DNA of 64,000 nucleotides from Archivesica marissinica. Taxonomy: Eukaryota > Mollusca > Bivalvia > Venerida > Vesicomyidae. The number at the start of each line of letters is the position of its first letter. Within the stretch, counting starts at the first letter, position 1. Below the pieces are notes generated by a model that saw only the letters and a program-made list of their open reading frames with translations, made no database searches and was not told the DNA's origin. Made by a program: the position numbers and the translations under genes. Below are positions 1 to 11,582 of this stretch, in pieces. Location of the stretch: assembly GCA_014843695.1 (NCBI GenBank), contig CM026394.1:36782738-36846737 (forward strand), given 5' to 3'.

Positions 1-2289
1 AATTACATTCAAATAATAGATTTCCACCAAACTGTTTAAATTTTTTATCATAAAAGCATTTCCAAGCACCTGTGCTATTATTGGTTATCCTTTTTATCCA
101 GCTTGCCTTAATTGAGTACAGAAATGAGTGTATATCTGTTAATTTTATTCCTCCATTTTCATAGTTTTGTATAAGTATACTGCGTTTTATTTTATCTGGT
201 TTACCATCCCAAATGAAGTTAAATATTGCATGATTTATATTTGTTAGCACTTTTTCTGATGGGTTAGGTAAAACCATAAATAGATACACCAATTTTGGAA
301 GAGCAAAAGTCTTTATTACAATAACCTTACCTAGAAGTGTTAGTTTACGGTGTTGCCATTGTTTAAGACAGTTATAAAATTCATTCAGTTTTGGTTCTAA
401 GTTTAGATGCAAGGTCAGTTCATTATTGTTACTAAAAATTATGCCAAGAGTTTTTGTTTTTTCAGAAGTCCATAGAAATTCTTTATGGTCACAGTAGGAT
501 ATATTTGTATTTCGCAACGATCCAATTCTTAATATTACTGATTTAGATACATTTACTTTTAGACCAGATATGGTTCCAAATTGAGTGATTACATCTATTA
601 AACGTTCAAAAGATGTTTTTTCCCCATTTAATAAGTAAGATGCATCATCAGCAAATAAAGTTTGTTTTATTTCTCTGTTATTTATGGTGATTCCCTTTAT
701 ATCATTATCAATAGTAATTTGGTGTGACAAAAGTTCCATACAGATAATAAATAGATACGATGATAATGGGCAGCCTTGTCTTACGCCTCTTTGTATAGGT
801 AAAGCTTCTGTTAAATAACCATTGCTAATGATTATACTGTTTATATTATTGTAAAACATATTTATCCAAGAGATGAAGGAGTCTCCAAAATTAAAATGAT
901 TTAGACATTTGTAGAGGAAATTATGATTTAAACTGTCGAACGCTTTTTCGTAGTCTGAAAAGAATACGAGACCCGGAAGGTTTTGTTCATTAAGATACTC
1001 TATTGTCTCAAAGATTAAGCGAACATTCTCTCCAATATATCGTCCCTTCATAAAACCAGTTTGACTGTTACTTATTAGTATGGGCAAGACTTTTTTAATT
1101 CGATTCGCAATGGCTTTTGTTGCAATTTTATAATCAATATTGAGTAGACTTATAGGCCGCCAGTTTGATAACATAAAACTGTTTGCCATATTTCGGTAGT
1201 AAAGTAATAATGCCTTGTTTCTGGAGATCTGTTAATTCACCCTTAGTATATGAGTAATATATTGATTTTAAATAGTATAGTTTGATATCTTGCCAAAACG
1301 TTTTATAAAACTCAGTTGTTAGTCCGTCCGAGCCTGGACTTTTATTGTTTTTCATATCAAGCAAAGATTGCCAGCACTCATATTCAGTTAAAAACCTGTC
1401 ACATTGTGCGGACTGCTCACATGTAAGTTCATTGATAGACCCAGAGAAAAAATCAATAATGGGGCTACCGATCTCCTGTTTTTTGTATAGTGTTTTGTAG
1501 AACTTTACCAATTCATTTAAGATTTCATTTTGATTTGTGATTTCTTTACCCTCCGATACCAATTTATGTATGTTCTTTCTTTCCGCATGTCGCTTTTCTA
1601 AATTTGCAAAGTATTTTGTGTTTTTTTCAGAGCCTTCAACATTTATTGCTTTTGCTCTTGGAATTAAACCATTTATTTGTCCTTCATATATTTTGCTCAA
1701 CTTATGCTGTTTATTTTTCAAATCTATCTTGCATTGATTATCATTGCTATCTGTGTTTATTAAATTATTTTCAAGGGTATTTATGTCTTTTATTAGCTCT
1801 TTTTCCTTTTTAGCATTTGTTTTTTTCTTAAATGAAGAATATCTGATAGTTGCATTTCTTATGCTCCCTTTTATTATTTCCCAAAGAGTGTTTGGGTTGG
1901 CATCTTTATTGAGATTAGCTATGTTATTAATACATTCTTTTACCGTTTTTTGATAGGTGTCATCATGTAAAATACTATCGTTAATTTTAAAATAACCAGG
2001 TCCTCTTGGCTGGATACAAAGATTGATCTTAAACATAACTATAGAATGATCTGTTTTATATGCTGGCTGGATTTCACAAGTTGTTATTAAGTTATATAGA
2101 TATTGGCTGACAAGAAAATAATCAAGTCTGCTAAAGATGGGTGGGTTTGTATTTGAGTGCCAAGTGTATTGTATTTTTGTTGGGTTAATTTGTCTCCATA
2201 TGTCTATTAAGTTAAATTGGTTTATCATATCGTATAATTTTTTTCTGCATTTGGCCATTTTTCCTATCAATATCAACATTTAGGACAGT
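1..2289 (-). mobile_element. L1/Tx1-like non-LTR retrotransposon fragment (ORF2: endonuclease end and reverse transcriptase)
   Basis: Read on the reverse strand, this is the ORF2 of a LINE. From its upstream end it shows the end of an APE-type endonuclease (SRLDYFLVS and then TDHSIV), a charged linker, and a reverse transcriptase. RT landmarks are NKSPGSDGLTTEFY, the block NWRPISLLN, motif A in EKAFDSLNH, RQGCPLSSYLF, and the catalytic FADD at 644-655. The order and wording match the L1/Tx1 group as I know it. The element is cut off by the window edge at 1 and by the N gap at 2290. The frame changes by one base near 1180-1190, and probably again near 2236-2250 beside an A-run, so this copy is disabled unless those are sequencing errors. 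The strand is certain; the clade is likely. Confidence 0.9.
1134..2279 (-). pseudogene. ORF2 segment: endonuclease C-terminus to start of RT
   Basis: A 381-codon open segment of the LINE above. It holds the end of the endonuclease, a lysine-rich linker and the first RT block (NKSPGSDGLTTEFYKTFW). It then runs out of frame after LLPKYGK. The RT continues one frame over, starting at NSFMLSNWRPI, down to position 1. The segment has no start codon of its own (the element's true start is lost in the gap), so it is a broken piece of one polyprotein and not a separate gene. Confidence 0.85.
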
Positions 2290-3289
2290 NNNNNNNNNNN
2301 NNNNNNNNNNNNNNNNNNNNNNNNNNNNNNNNNNNNNNNNNNNNNNNNNNNNNNNNNNNNNNNNNNNNNNNNNNNNNNNNNNNNNNNNNNNNNNNNNNNN
2401 NNNNNNNNNNNNNNNNNNNNNNNNNNNNNNNNNNNNNNNNNNNNNNNNNNNNNNNNNNNNNNNNNNNNNNNNNNNNNNNNNNNNNNNNNNNNNNNNNNNN
2501 NNNNNNNNNNNNNNNNNNNNNNNNNNNNNNNNNNNNNNNNNNNNNNNNNNNNNNNNNNNNNNNNNNNNNNNNNNNNNNNNNNNNNNNNNNNNNNNNNNNN
2601 NNNNNNNNNNNNNNNNNNNNNNNNNNNNNNNNNNNNNNNNNNNNNNNNNNNNNNNNNNNNNNNNNNNNNNNNNNNNNNNNNNNNNNNNNNNNNNNNNNNN
2701 NNNNNNNNNNNNNNNNNNNNNNNNNNNNNNNNNNNNNNNNNNNNNNNNNNNNNNNNNNNNNNNNNNNNNNNNNNNNNNNNNNNNNNNNNNNNNNNNNNNN
2801 NNNNNNNNNNNNNNNNNNNNNNNNNNNNNNNNNNNNNNNNNNNNNNNNNNNNNNNNNNNNNNNNNNNNNNNNNNNNNNNNNNNNNNNNNNNNNNNNNNNN
2901 NNNNNNNNNNNNNNNNNNNNNNNNNNNNNNNNNNNNNNNNNNNNNNNNNNNNNNNNNNNNNNNNNNNNNNNNNNNNNNNNNNNNNNNNNNNNNNNNNNNN
3001 NNNNNNNNNNNNNNNNNNNNNNNNNNNNNNNNNNNNNNNNNNNNNNNNNNNNNNNNNNNNNNNNNNNNNNNNNNNNNNNNNNNNNNNNNNNNNNNNNNNN
3101 NNNNNNNNNNNNNNNNNNNNNNNNNNNNNNNNNNNNNNNNNNNNNNNNNNNNNNNNNNNNNNNNNNNNNNNNNNNNNNNNNNNNNNNNNNNNNNNNNNNN
3201 NNNNNNNNNNNNNNNNNNNNNNNNNNNNNNNNNNNNNNNNNNNNNNNNNNNNNNNNNNNNNNNNNNNNNNNNNNNNNNNNNNNNNNNNN
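2290..3289. other. Assembly gap, exactly 1000 N
   Basis: A fixed-length run of N between the LINE and a 57-bp tandem array. The round length suggests a placeholder, so the true distance is unknown. Confidence 1.
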
Positions 3290-5135
3290 CATTGCCTGTT
3301 TCAATTACTTGAGTTTGTATATAATAAGTACTTCTAACAGGGTCAGTATTGCCTGTATCAATTACTTGAGTTTGTTTATAATAAGTACATCTAACAGGGT
3401 CAGCATTGCCTGTTTCAATTACTTGAGTTTGTTTATAATACGTACTTTTATCAGGGTCAGCATTGCCGGTTTCATTACTTCTTGATTTGTTTATAATAGT
3501 ACTTCTCACTCATGGTCAGCATTGCCTTTTCAATTGCCTGAATTTTTTTTATAATAAGTACCTCAACGGAGTTTGCATCATTGCCTGGTTCAATTACTTG
3601 AGTTTGTTTATATAAGTACTTTTATAGTGTCCAGCATTGCCTGTTTCCCTTACTATGCATTTGTTTTTATAATTTGATAAGTACTACTTCTAACAGGTCA
3701 GCATTGCCTGTTTCAATTACTTGAGTTTATTTATAATAAGTACTTCTAACAGGGTCAGCATTGCCTGTTTCAATTACTTGAGTTTGTTTATAGTAAGTAC
3801 TTCTAACAGGTTCCGCATTGCCTGTTTCAATTACTTGAGTTTGTATATAATAAGTACTTCTAACAGGGTCAGCATTGCCTCTTTCAATTACTTGAGTTTG
3901 TTTATAATAAGTACTTCTAACAGGGTCAGCATTGCCTGTTTCAATTACTTGAGTTTGTTTATAATAAGTACTTCTAACAGGGTCAGCATTGCCTGTTTCA
4001 ATTACTTGAGTTTGTTTATAATAAGTACTTTTAACATGGTCAGCATTGCCTGTTTCAATTACTTGAGTTTGTTTATAAGAAGTACTTCTAACAGGGTCAG
4101 CATTGCCTGTTTCAATTTCTTGAGCTTGTTTATAATAAGTACTTCTAACAGGGTCAGCATTGCCTGTTTCAAGTACTTGAGTTTGTTTATAATAATTACT
4201 TCTAACAGGGTCAGCATTGCCTGTTTCAATTACTTGAGTTTGTTTATAATAAGTACTTCTAACATGGTTAGCATTGCCTGTTTCAATTACTTGAGTTTGT
4301 TTATAATAAGTACTTCTAACAGATACCGCATTGCCTGTTTCAATTACTTGAGATTGTATATAATAAGTACTTCTAACAGGGTCAGCATTGCCTGTTTCAA
4401 TTACTTGAGTTTGTTTATAATAAGTACTTCTAACAAGGTCAGCATTGCCTGTTTCAATTACTTGAGTTTGTTTATAATAGGTACTTTTAACATGGTCAGC
4501 ATTGCCTGTTTCAATTACTTGAGTTTGTTTATAATAAGTACTTCTAACAGGGTCAGCATTGCCTGTTTCAATTTCTTGAGCTTGTTTATAATAAGTACTT
4601 CTAACAGGGTCAGCATTGCCTGTTTCAAGTACTTGAGTTTGTTTATAATAAGTACTTCTAACAGGGTCGGCATTGCCTGTTTCAATTACTTGAGTTTGTT
4701 TATAATAAGTACTACTAACAGGGTCAGCATTGCCTGTTTCAATTACCTGAGATTGTTTATAATAAGTACTTCTAACAGGGTCAGCATTGCCTGTTTCAAT
4801 TACTTGAATTTGTTTATAATAAATACTTCTAATAGGGTCAGCATTGCCTGTTTCAATTACTTGAGTTTGTTTATAATAAGTACTTCTAACAGGGTCAGCA
4901 TCGCCTGTTTCAATTACTTGAGTTTGTTCATAATAAGTACTTCTAACAGGGTCAGCATTGTCTGTTTCAATTACTTGAGTTTATTTATAATAAGTACATT
5001 ACTTCTATCAGGGTCAGCATTGCCTGTTTCAATTACTTGAGTTTGTTTATAATAAGTACTTCTAACATGGTCAGCATTGCCTCTTTCAATTATTTGAGTT
5101 TGTTTATAATAAGTACTTCTAACAGGTCAGCAATA
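3290..5135. repeat. 57-bp minisatellite, about 32 copies
   Basis: Tandem unit of 57 bp beginning attgcctgtttcaattactt and ending ctaacagggtcagc. Copies near 3540-3700 are more diverged, and the middle is very uniform. Since 57 is a multiple of 3 and the unit lacks a stop in one frame, it gives a 439-codon open frame of 19-residue repeats. I do not regard this as a gene: there is no start context, no splice structure and no non-repeat protein sequence. Confidence 0.95.
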
Positions 5136-5559
5136 TTTAAACTAAAGACTTCCATATCACAATCGCCAGAACCGTACTTCCTCTTATATGGACCTCTTTA
5201 TGAGTGGGATTACATTATCTCATAACAGCTTTTCTTATCTTGACTGTCACTAAGAACTTAGATCCTACTATATTTTGATTAGCTACGATATTAAGTGGTT
5301 CTAATAAAATAGGTTCTGTTGAATTGGCACGTGTCATCTTAACCACTATATTAACCTCAGATATCACTGAAATTACCACTGGCTGGACTGTCCTTGGTTG
5401 GTTTAAACATATTTATTCGATAATAATGTACATTACATATACATTGTATACAAAACGAAAATGGATTAAATCGGAAGCTTAAAGCTTATTGAGATTTTCT
5501 CCATGGACTGTCCTTGCATATCCCATATCAGTCCTCCGATTAAATACAACTGGGCAATC

Positions 5560-5963
5560 TCACAGTGTCATTGTTTTACCTCGTACATCAGGTTTGATAG
5601 CGTGTCTATCAATAAAATCACATCCTAAGATCAATGATGAGTGTGTAAGTCGCCAAGGACATAAAATGGGAAATCTAGGTTTACAGCTCCTAACTTAATA
5701 GTAAGGGAAATAGCCCCACTGATTGAATGACGGCTACCACCTACACTCCTAATGGAAGTGATTTGACAAGGATTTAGGTTAGGTTTTTGGATGGGATATG
5801 ATTTTTCTAGGAATGATGTACACGAGACTGACGCTCCTGTATCACATAATGCATTCGTTTGTGTATCATTTAGAAAAGCCCAAAACGGTGTTCTTAGAGC
5901 AAAGGGTATCTTCCAATATGAAAAAAACATTTTCAATATTTGCTGGACTTTTGATTTGGTCAT
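5560..5963 (-). pseudogene. Retropepsin-like aspartic protease fragment of the gypsy remnant
   Basis: Reverse-strand open segment with the catalytic D-T-G-A motif (LCDTGASVSC) about 40 residues in, a glycine/serine region, and, after a one-base frame change near 5640, the I-L-G motif typical of the second half of retropepsins, soon followed by a stop. In intact elements this protease processes the polyprotein. The frame change and stop mean it is decayed. Confidence 0.75.
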
Positions 5964-6061
5964 TCTCTGTCGATTTACTATTTTGTATTACACTTTTGTT
6001 GTCTTTCATCTTTGTGTGATTTGATTTCAATTTAGGTTTGATTTTAGCACTATCAGTGTAT

Positions 6062-6266
6062 GTATGTTCCATTAATGTCAAACCCCTCTCGGGGACCTAG
6101 ACATTTTCCCTGGGCAGGCTTAGCCGACCTAAGCGATTAACCAGTACTAAGCAATGTGTGTGAGGTGCCTTGCTCAATGACACTACATACGTGGCCTTTT
6201 CGAGTATCGAACTCGGGACCGTTCGATTCTAAATCCGATGCTCTACCACTGGACCACGGACGCCAC
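6062..6266 (-). mobile_element. SINE-B copy 1 (tRNA-derived)
   Basis: Reverse-strand tRNA-like head with an A-box-like GGTCCAGTGGTAGAGC and B-box-like GAGTTCGATACTC, followed by a non-tRNA body containing GAGCAAGGCACCTCACACAC and ending ATTAATGG. The same head and body recur at 50.2 and 57.0 kb, which shows a dispersed family rather than a tRNA gene. It lies between the zinc-knuckle and protease parts of the gypsy remnant. Confidence 0.85.
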
Positions 6267-6597
6267 ACTGGGGGGGGTCTGGCTGAACCATTCCATTTAA
6301 CTGTTGTGTAACTGGTCTGTGGTCGGATACCGAAGTTTGTATATTTGTACGTTTTTGCATAGAACCATTACTGTGTAAATTATTTTGTGTCCCTATTTTG
6401 TGCCCATCTACTGCATTGGCCCTGCAGACAGGCGCGTACCCTATTGTTCATTAACAGGTTTGATAACAGGTGTAAATTTAGTATTGTCTGCCCTCTGAAT
6501 GATGCGACAGAATCTTTAGAAATGATGGAGCTTATTGCATTTGTCACACATTTTGCCATATGCCCTACACGAATGTACAGAATATCACCTACCTCCA

Positions 6598-6898
6598 GAC
6601 GGATCTATAGCCCAGTGGTAACACGCTGGACTGGTAATCCAGGGATCGCAGGTTCGATCCCCCGCCTGACCCTAATAAAATTAACAGTCTTTCAGATGGG
6701 ACGTTAAACCGAGGTCTCGTGTCGGTGCTTTACACAGTGCACGTAAAAGAACCAGAGGAAACTCTGGAATGGGTCTCTCTCTTTGTATCATTGCACTATC
6801 CTCCAAAATCTAATATGAGGCGTCGTTCATATGGGCAACCGGTAGCTCATATGGGCAACCGGTAGCGACGATAAATAAACGTAATAAAATAAATAAAA
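6598..6898 (+). mobile_element. SINE-A copy 1 (tRNA-Thr-like head), with target-site duplication
   Basis: Full-length SINE-A: a tRNA-like head with A box AGCCCAGTGG, an anticodon loop reading GGT, and B box GGTTCGATCCC; a body with CCGAGGTCTCGTGTCGG; and a tail hairpin GTCGC...GCGAC followed by ATAAATAAA. It is flanked by an 11-bp direct repeat, acctacctcca, at 6587-6597 and 6899-6909. The tail has an extra partial copy of the ATATGGGCAACCGGTAGC piece. It inserted into the gag part of the gypsy remnant. Confidence 0.93.
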
Positions 6899-6909
6899 AC
6901 CTACCTCCA

Positions 6910-7640
6910 CATCCTACACGGTCTATTTGCTGGTCGGTTTGTTGTCTGTATTGTTCTGGAGACAGCTGGGCCACGACGTCTGTCAACCATTGGACATCAC
7001 TCTCCAACGCTGTGAGTGTAGCTGCCACCTGCGGTGCTGGAGAATATCCTACTCTTGCAGCTAACGTCCTCACCTCCGCCAATGTCTTTTGTGCATGTGC
7101 GGCGATTGTCGAGCTGATGATCCTGTCTACTATACTCAACGTGATTTGGACGACGACCTTAGCATCGATTTTGTTCAGATATGCGGCTTTCTCCAGCTTA
7201 TCGAAGGATTGAGAGCTGGTTTCTCCTGGTGACTGTGCTGTACTGTAAGATTTGTGGTATTTTCTCTTGCGAATTTCTGTTTCAATTGTAAAGTTAGTTC
7301 ATTCAAGGTAGTTGATACTGGTGTAAGTGCGGCATACCAATATCTGGCCACATCGTCCAGATTCCACACTAACACTGCTAATGCTTGCTCTAGCTTAACG
7401 CCAATGCATGTCACATATTGTTCGTACCGTTTTAAATAATGTCCTGTGTACAATCACCCTTTAATGGATCAATACGGAATGCTCCCACCATTGATTGAAG
7501 CTCATCTGCAACTTCCATTACGGGTACTGCTGGGGGTTGTTGGTCTTCTGGTGTGGAAACGTGTGCGGTTGCAACTTCTGATTGTTGTCTGTCAGTTGCT
7601 CGCTGTTGGGTTGGTGTAAGCTGGCAAGTTGGATCCGATC
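6910..7640 (-). pseudogene. Gag-like region of the gypsy remnant
   Basis: Two overlapping reverse-strand frames, broken near 7200-7215 and again near 7450, together read as a retrotransposon Gag. A conserved-looking stretch is LDDVARYWYAALTPVSTTL, followed by LKQKFA, the usual capsid pattern of a hydrophobic residue, WY, and then EL...F. Downstream is a helical region and a cysteine-bearing end at GCGG, where SINE-A1 has inserted. After the SINE the frame resumes with GHMAKC, consistent with a degenerate CCHC zinc knuckle. Gag would have formed the particle shell of the element; this copy cannot make an intact one. Confidence 0.7.
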
Positions 7641-7657
7641 ACAACTTGGAGTGTGTG

Positions 7658-7932
7658 TTTTACGTTTATTTATCGTCGCTACCGGTTGACCATATGAGCG
7701 ACGCCCCCTGAAGAGATTAGTCATTTTGGAGAATACTGCATGATACAGACAGAGACCCATTCCAGAATCTCCTCTGGTTCTTTTACGTGCACGGTGTAAA
7801 GCACCGACACGAGACCTCGGTTTAACGTCCCATCTGAAAGACTGTTAATTTTATTAGGGTCAGACGGGGGATCGAACCTGCGATCCCTGGATTACCAGTC
7901 CAGCGTGTTACCACTGGACTACAGATCCGTCT
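7658..7932 (-). mobile_element. SINE-A copy 2
   Basis: Reverse-oriented full SINE-A. On the forward strand the tail appears first (tttatttatcgtcgctacc) and the tRNA-like head ends at acagatccgtct. It lies at the upstream edge of the gag remnant. I could not see a clear target duplication. Confidence 0.88.
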
Positions 7933-8570
7933 GTATTAGCTTGGTGTAATTATTCAGGTGTTATAACTGACAATGAATGTCCTGATCAGGTCATCGAACT
8001 AACTATTTCCGTGAAAATAGAGTTGAAGAGTGTAACCATAGAGACAATTACAAGAATATTGACTGTTTCTAATGAACATGAACTTGGATTTTCTGTGAAT
8101 AGCTTTAGTAGTGGGAAGACTACATATGCCAAACGAAAGGGCAGGATATTAGGCGTAGAGTTTATAAAAACTTTAACCTGCGGACACAGACAGACGGACT
8201 GACTAAAGGGCAGGATATTAGGCGTAGAGTTTATTAAAACTTTAACCTGCGGACAGAGACAGACGGACTGACAGCCGGTATATCTAGTCCTCTACATGTG
8301 TTATTCCACTGCTTTCGTTTTATTTCATTGATAAATGTCTATATTTCGTTGCACATCATAAAATAAAGATATATAGAATGATCACATTGGTTTTGATTTC
8401 CTTGTAGATGTTGGTTTAAACATATGATAAACATGATATATAACATCTGTACATATAACATCCATACAATACAACTATCAAGACAAGTGGATTGAATTGA
8501 ACGCTACAAGAGCTTATGGTAATTCTCTCCACTAAGATGTAGATGTAGATGTACATTTATTTGTGTGGAC
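7933..8570. other. Non-coding stretch with a 69-bp tandem duplication
   Basis: No supported gene. At 8136-8272 a unit beginning aaagggcaggatattaggcg and running into gacagacggactgac is present twice in tandem (period 69 bp). Confidence 0.7.
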
Positions 8571-8762
8571 GTCGTGATAGATAGCGCAGTGGTAGCGCGT
8601 TCGCTTCAGATGCGAAGGGTCCGGAGTTCCAACTGTAGCCGTTATAATTCTGCCATTAGGCAAGGCAAGTAATTCCCCCTCTCTGCCTCATGACGATGGA
8701 TTCCATCCGGAATAAAGTCTCGAGAACGAGTAATCTAACAGCTCTATTTTTATAAACTAAAT
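8571..8762 (+). mobile_element. SINE-C copy 1
   Basis: tRNA-like head (GATAGCGCAGTGGTAGCGCG; anticodon loop TTCAGAT in this copy) with a degraded B box, a body containing the gene-wide signature TTAGGCAAGGCA and GATGGATTCCATC, and a tail ending TATAAACTAA. SINE-C is the commonest dispersed element in this window. Confidence 0.88.
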
Positions 8763-9316
8763 TATTTGCAGAAATCATGAAAAGTAATAGGTCCATGGAT
8801 AAATATTTACTAGTGTTGTAAAGGGCACAATCGTAACGGCTCTAGCGGGCCTCGAACTCCGGGGCCTTTTCGCGACTCTCACTGTAATACATTAGTGCAT
8901 ATTTAGCATGTTATTGAACTAGCAGTGGATTTTCAACAAATAAAGCATGAACACAAACAACAGATAGATATTTCGAATGTGCATTGCAAGCTGTCAATGA
9001 CATGTCGCGACCAATCAGAATCCTTCCAGGTGTTATTAAACGTGTGGGCATATAATACTATATGTCATTGCTGTAGGCGAATTACACTGGATGCAAGCAA
9101 AGGTATGTGATAAGACGTGTTATGCTCTTTATAAACATGTTGTGTTATGCTATGTTGTAGGAATACGTAAATGTGAACGTTTACGAATTGCTGTGCATCT
9201 TTATATGTAATACAGTATATAATTATAACGTCATCTTCTTGAATATCTGTAACCGGGTTTACGTCTATTTTCTGTTCTTTTAAGAGCGTTTGTCCAGGGC
9301 TTTATCGACATCATTT
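8763..9316. other. Unique AT-rich stretch with a SINE-C head fragment
   Basis: 8820-8873 is a reverse SINE-C piece covering the B box and head (GGGCCTCGAACTCCGG). The rest shows no supported gene. An AAAG|GTATGT donor-like site near 9100 lies in a short open frame, but nothing confirms an exon there. Confidence 0.5.
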
Positions 9317-9838
9317 GACCCGTTGTCCCATTAGAGCAGGGTTAGCACGCTCGCTTCTCACCAGTGCAACGTGAGTTCGATCCTCGACCCGGCAAGTATG
9401 TGGGTACGGACAGGTGGTATTTCTCCGCGGATACTCCGGTTTCTCAAACACGGATGACCACATATAAAGTAAAGTAAAGTAAATTGTTTGTTTATTATTT
9501 AAAAGGCCAGTCATTTCTGACTTATGAGACACCTCTTTTTATGAACATCAGTACTTCCGGAATCCTATGCTTGTATGCCAGACGCCAGGCTGGTAGGAAA
9601 TCGGTAACCATTATTTAACTAGCTGGCGGCTCACCAACCGGCCATATCAGAACGAACCCCTGACGAGATTCGAACCTTCGACCTCCCGCTCCGTAGGCGG
9701 ACGCCTTAACCACTGGGCCAAGGAGACGGTATATGCTTTCCTCTGAGTTAGCGAGAGTGATTATTATAACCTAATAACCTAATATTTGTAATAGTTTTTA
9801 AAGCTTGTTTGCAATCATTGTAAAGTAAATAAAGTTTA
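9317..9838 (+). mobile_element. SINE-D copy 1, interrupted by SINE-E1
   Basis: The SINE-D head (GGTTAGCACGCTCGCTTCTC) and body run to about 9470; the end of the body (AGCGAGAGTGATT) and the tail TAAATAAAGTTTA resume at 9730. The missing middle is occupied by a reverse-oriented SINE-E. A short tata repeat at both edges may be the target duplication. Confidence 0.85.
9471..9729 (-). mobile_element. SINE-E copy 1 (tRNA-Arg-like head), nested in SINE-D1
   Basis: Read in reverse, the head TTGGCCCAGTGGTTAAGGCG with anticodon loop CTACGGA (reads ACG) and B box GGTTCGAATC is a clear tRNA-Arg-like unit. It is followed by a body with GGTGAGCCGCCAGCTAG and an end with AAGTCAGAAATGACTGG. Its position inside SINE-D1 dates it as the younger insertion. 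Confidence 0.87.
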
Positions 9839-11287
9839 CCATGTCCGGTCAGCTGATATTCTCGCATAAATCCTAGAGTCATAACGAGAAGTACTGACTG
9901 AAGAACGAGATCACAATGCCGTTCTCTTTAAAGCAGCATTACATCGTAATAAAGGATGTTTTGTGTAAAATATAAATACTAATGGGTGTGTGTTTACAAA
10001 AATCGAAATAGTCGCTCAGAAACGATAAAATTCCAATAAATTTAAACCGTCGTATACGCAAATTGTTTACAAACACCGAAACGTAAACATGCACTGTTTA
10101 TCAACAAACCAAAATGTAAACACGCACAACGCGCATGTGTGAAATAGCAGATGTAGAAAAGCACGTTGAACATGGCAGAAGTTTATGTATATCCCAGTAA
10201 TGTCAAACCCCTTGCGAGAATCTATACAACAGTGGTTATAAGTCGACATATCAAGTAATTCAATTAAAACAGACAACGTGGGGCAAATGGGGAGGATTTA
10301 GAAAGACAAAGACATTGAAAGTCACCAATGCCGTCACGTATTATCTACTAAACTGCTAAGCGCAAGGTTTGTTACTATGTTTTATTTTGTAAGAATTATT
10401 TTAGTTTTGAGCACTAACGATGTATCTTATAACTACCAGTAGTTGTTTAATCATTGTAGCGCTTAAAATCAACACACTATGGTACATGTCAGTGGACAAA
10501 CTGGACATACCTTTTGTCAAACAATCGTTATAATGTATGGGGCCCCCCACGCGGTATACAACCAAGACATATATGAGAAAGAAGACAGTTACTTTATCGC
10601 CTATATATGTTCGTACATACCAAATTGGTTGTGCTTAGAATACATTTGATACTCAAAGTAACAATGAATGTATTTGATTTTACAGTTAATACGCTATTAA
10701 TTCTAAATTTAATATATACATGCAGGAGACAAGTGTAAAATGGTGTTTAGCAATATCAAAGACTGTGCCATAACAAAGATTGATACATAATTATTACGAA
10801 TCATTGCATACATTTCTATTACTGATTCTCATGCATTACAGGCTATTCGGAAAAATAGCCCCCCCCCCCATGGACGTTCTTTTGTCGGGGGTGGCGTCAA
10901 AACCAGTTTGCTTTTTGGGTGGGTTTTTTTCTGGCAACACATCTACATGTTACTCCACTTATCATACACCTTTCTAAAATGGCGAGGGTGGGGGGCATGG
11001 TTGACAACCTTTTTCAACAGGGGGGGTCTTTGTTTAGGGACAGCTGCAAATTACATATTTGTACCTTAACAGATGGTCTGCTAGTTTTAACATATGGTCT
11101 GCTAGGCATCTGTTGTTCGTTTTGCCAGGAATCTTAATTAACACCCATTTCATTTTGTGAGTTTGCCCACATGTATGCAATACCCGTTACATGTAATTTG
11201 AAAGGTTTTAATAATATACGATAATGGTGTGAGTTTGCGCCCCACCAGAACCATAGTGATGATGTATGTAGTGAAGCCGTTTAAATC
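9839..11287. other. Intergenic stretch, no supported gene
   Basis: Mostly AT-rich unique sequence. It includes a short SINE-B tail-like fragment near 10198-10219 and a C-run at 10859-10870. No exon with coding sequence and both splice signals was found on either strand. Confidence 0.5.
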
Positions 11288-11400
11288 AACACGGCCTCTT
11301 CCTCGTGACAATGTGTTCCATTAAGGGGATGAGGCAGCGAGATCAATTAAACTAATGATGAAATAACTTGTTTCGCAATCAAGCAATTTGAATAAACTAG
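11288..11400 (+). mobile_element. Degenerate SINE-C fragment
   Basis: An old body and tail only: GGCCTCTTCCTCGTG, GTGTTCCATTA, then AACTTGTTTCGCAATC and AATAAACTAG. The tRNA head is missing. Confidence 0.6.
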
Positions 11401-11461
11401 ATAAGATATTCACCCAGCTAAAATTAAGAATTGTTATGGGTATGTGTCATTCTTGTTGCAG

Positions 11462-11582
11462 AATTAGATCAGAACTGTGTATTATTGAAGACATGTCAGG
11501 CATCAGGGTACTGTCGAGTGTCCACAAGATGAACGAGGACGGAAACACCACAATATTGAATAACAGAGAGATCATTCATAAG
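11462..11582 (+). CDS. Candidate internal exon of unrecognised forward-strand gene Y
   Basis: A 121-base exon with strong signals: acceptor TCATTCTTGTTGCAG before it and donor CATAAG|GTAACT after it. One frame is open throughout (one leftover base, then 40 codons) and contains SGIRVLSSVHKMNEDGN and NNREIIHK. It ends in phase 0, which matches the next candidate exon at 12537. I do not recognise the protein. Upstream exons were not found, so the true 5' part is missing or lies in sequence I could not interpret. The call rests on splice signals, phase agreement and protein-like composition. Confidence 0.5.

Larger units (their letters stand above)
5136..7655 (-). mobile_element. Ty3/gypsy-like LTR retrotransposon remnant (gag, zinc knuckle, protease, linker)
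   Basis: Reverse-strand remnant whose pieces come in the expected order: a Gag-like region (7630 to 6910), a decayed zinc knuckle around GHMAKC (near 6540), a retropepsin with the DTGA active site (near 5850) and its ILG signature (near 5625), then a linker reaching about 5140. It is split by SINE-A1 (with target duplication) and by SINE-B1, and carries several frameshifts and stops. No LTR, RT, RNase H or integrase was found. It stops where the 57-bp array begins. The Ty3/gypsy assignment follows from the single-domain aspartic protease next to gag; it is likely, not proven. Confidence 0.75.

Noticed and set aside
3721..5040. 439-codon forward frame of 19-residue repeats
   Set aside because: By-product of the 57-bp minisatellite; no signal peptide, unique flank or exon boundary.
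8925..9110. Possible 5' UTR exon with an AAAG|GTATGT donor
   Set aside because: No downstream exon with a matching phase was found and there is no coding signature; too weak to call.
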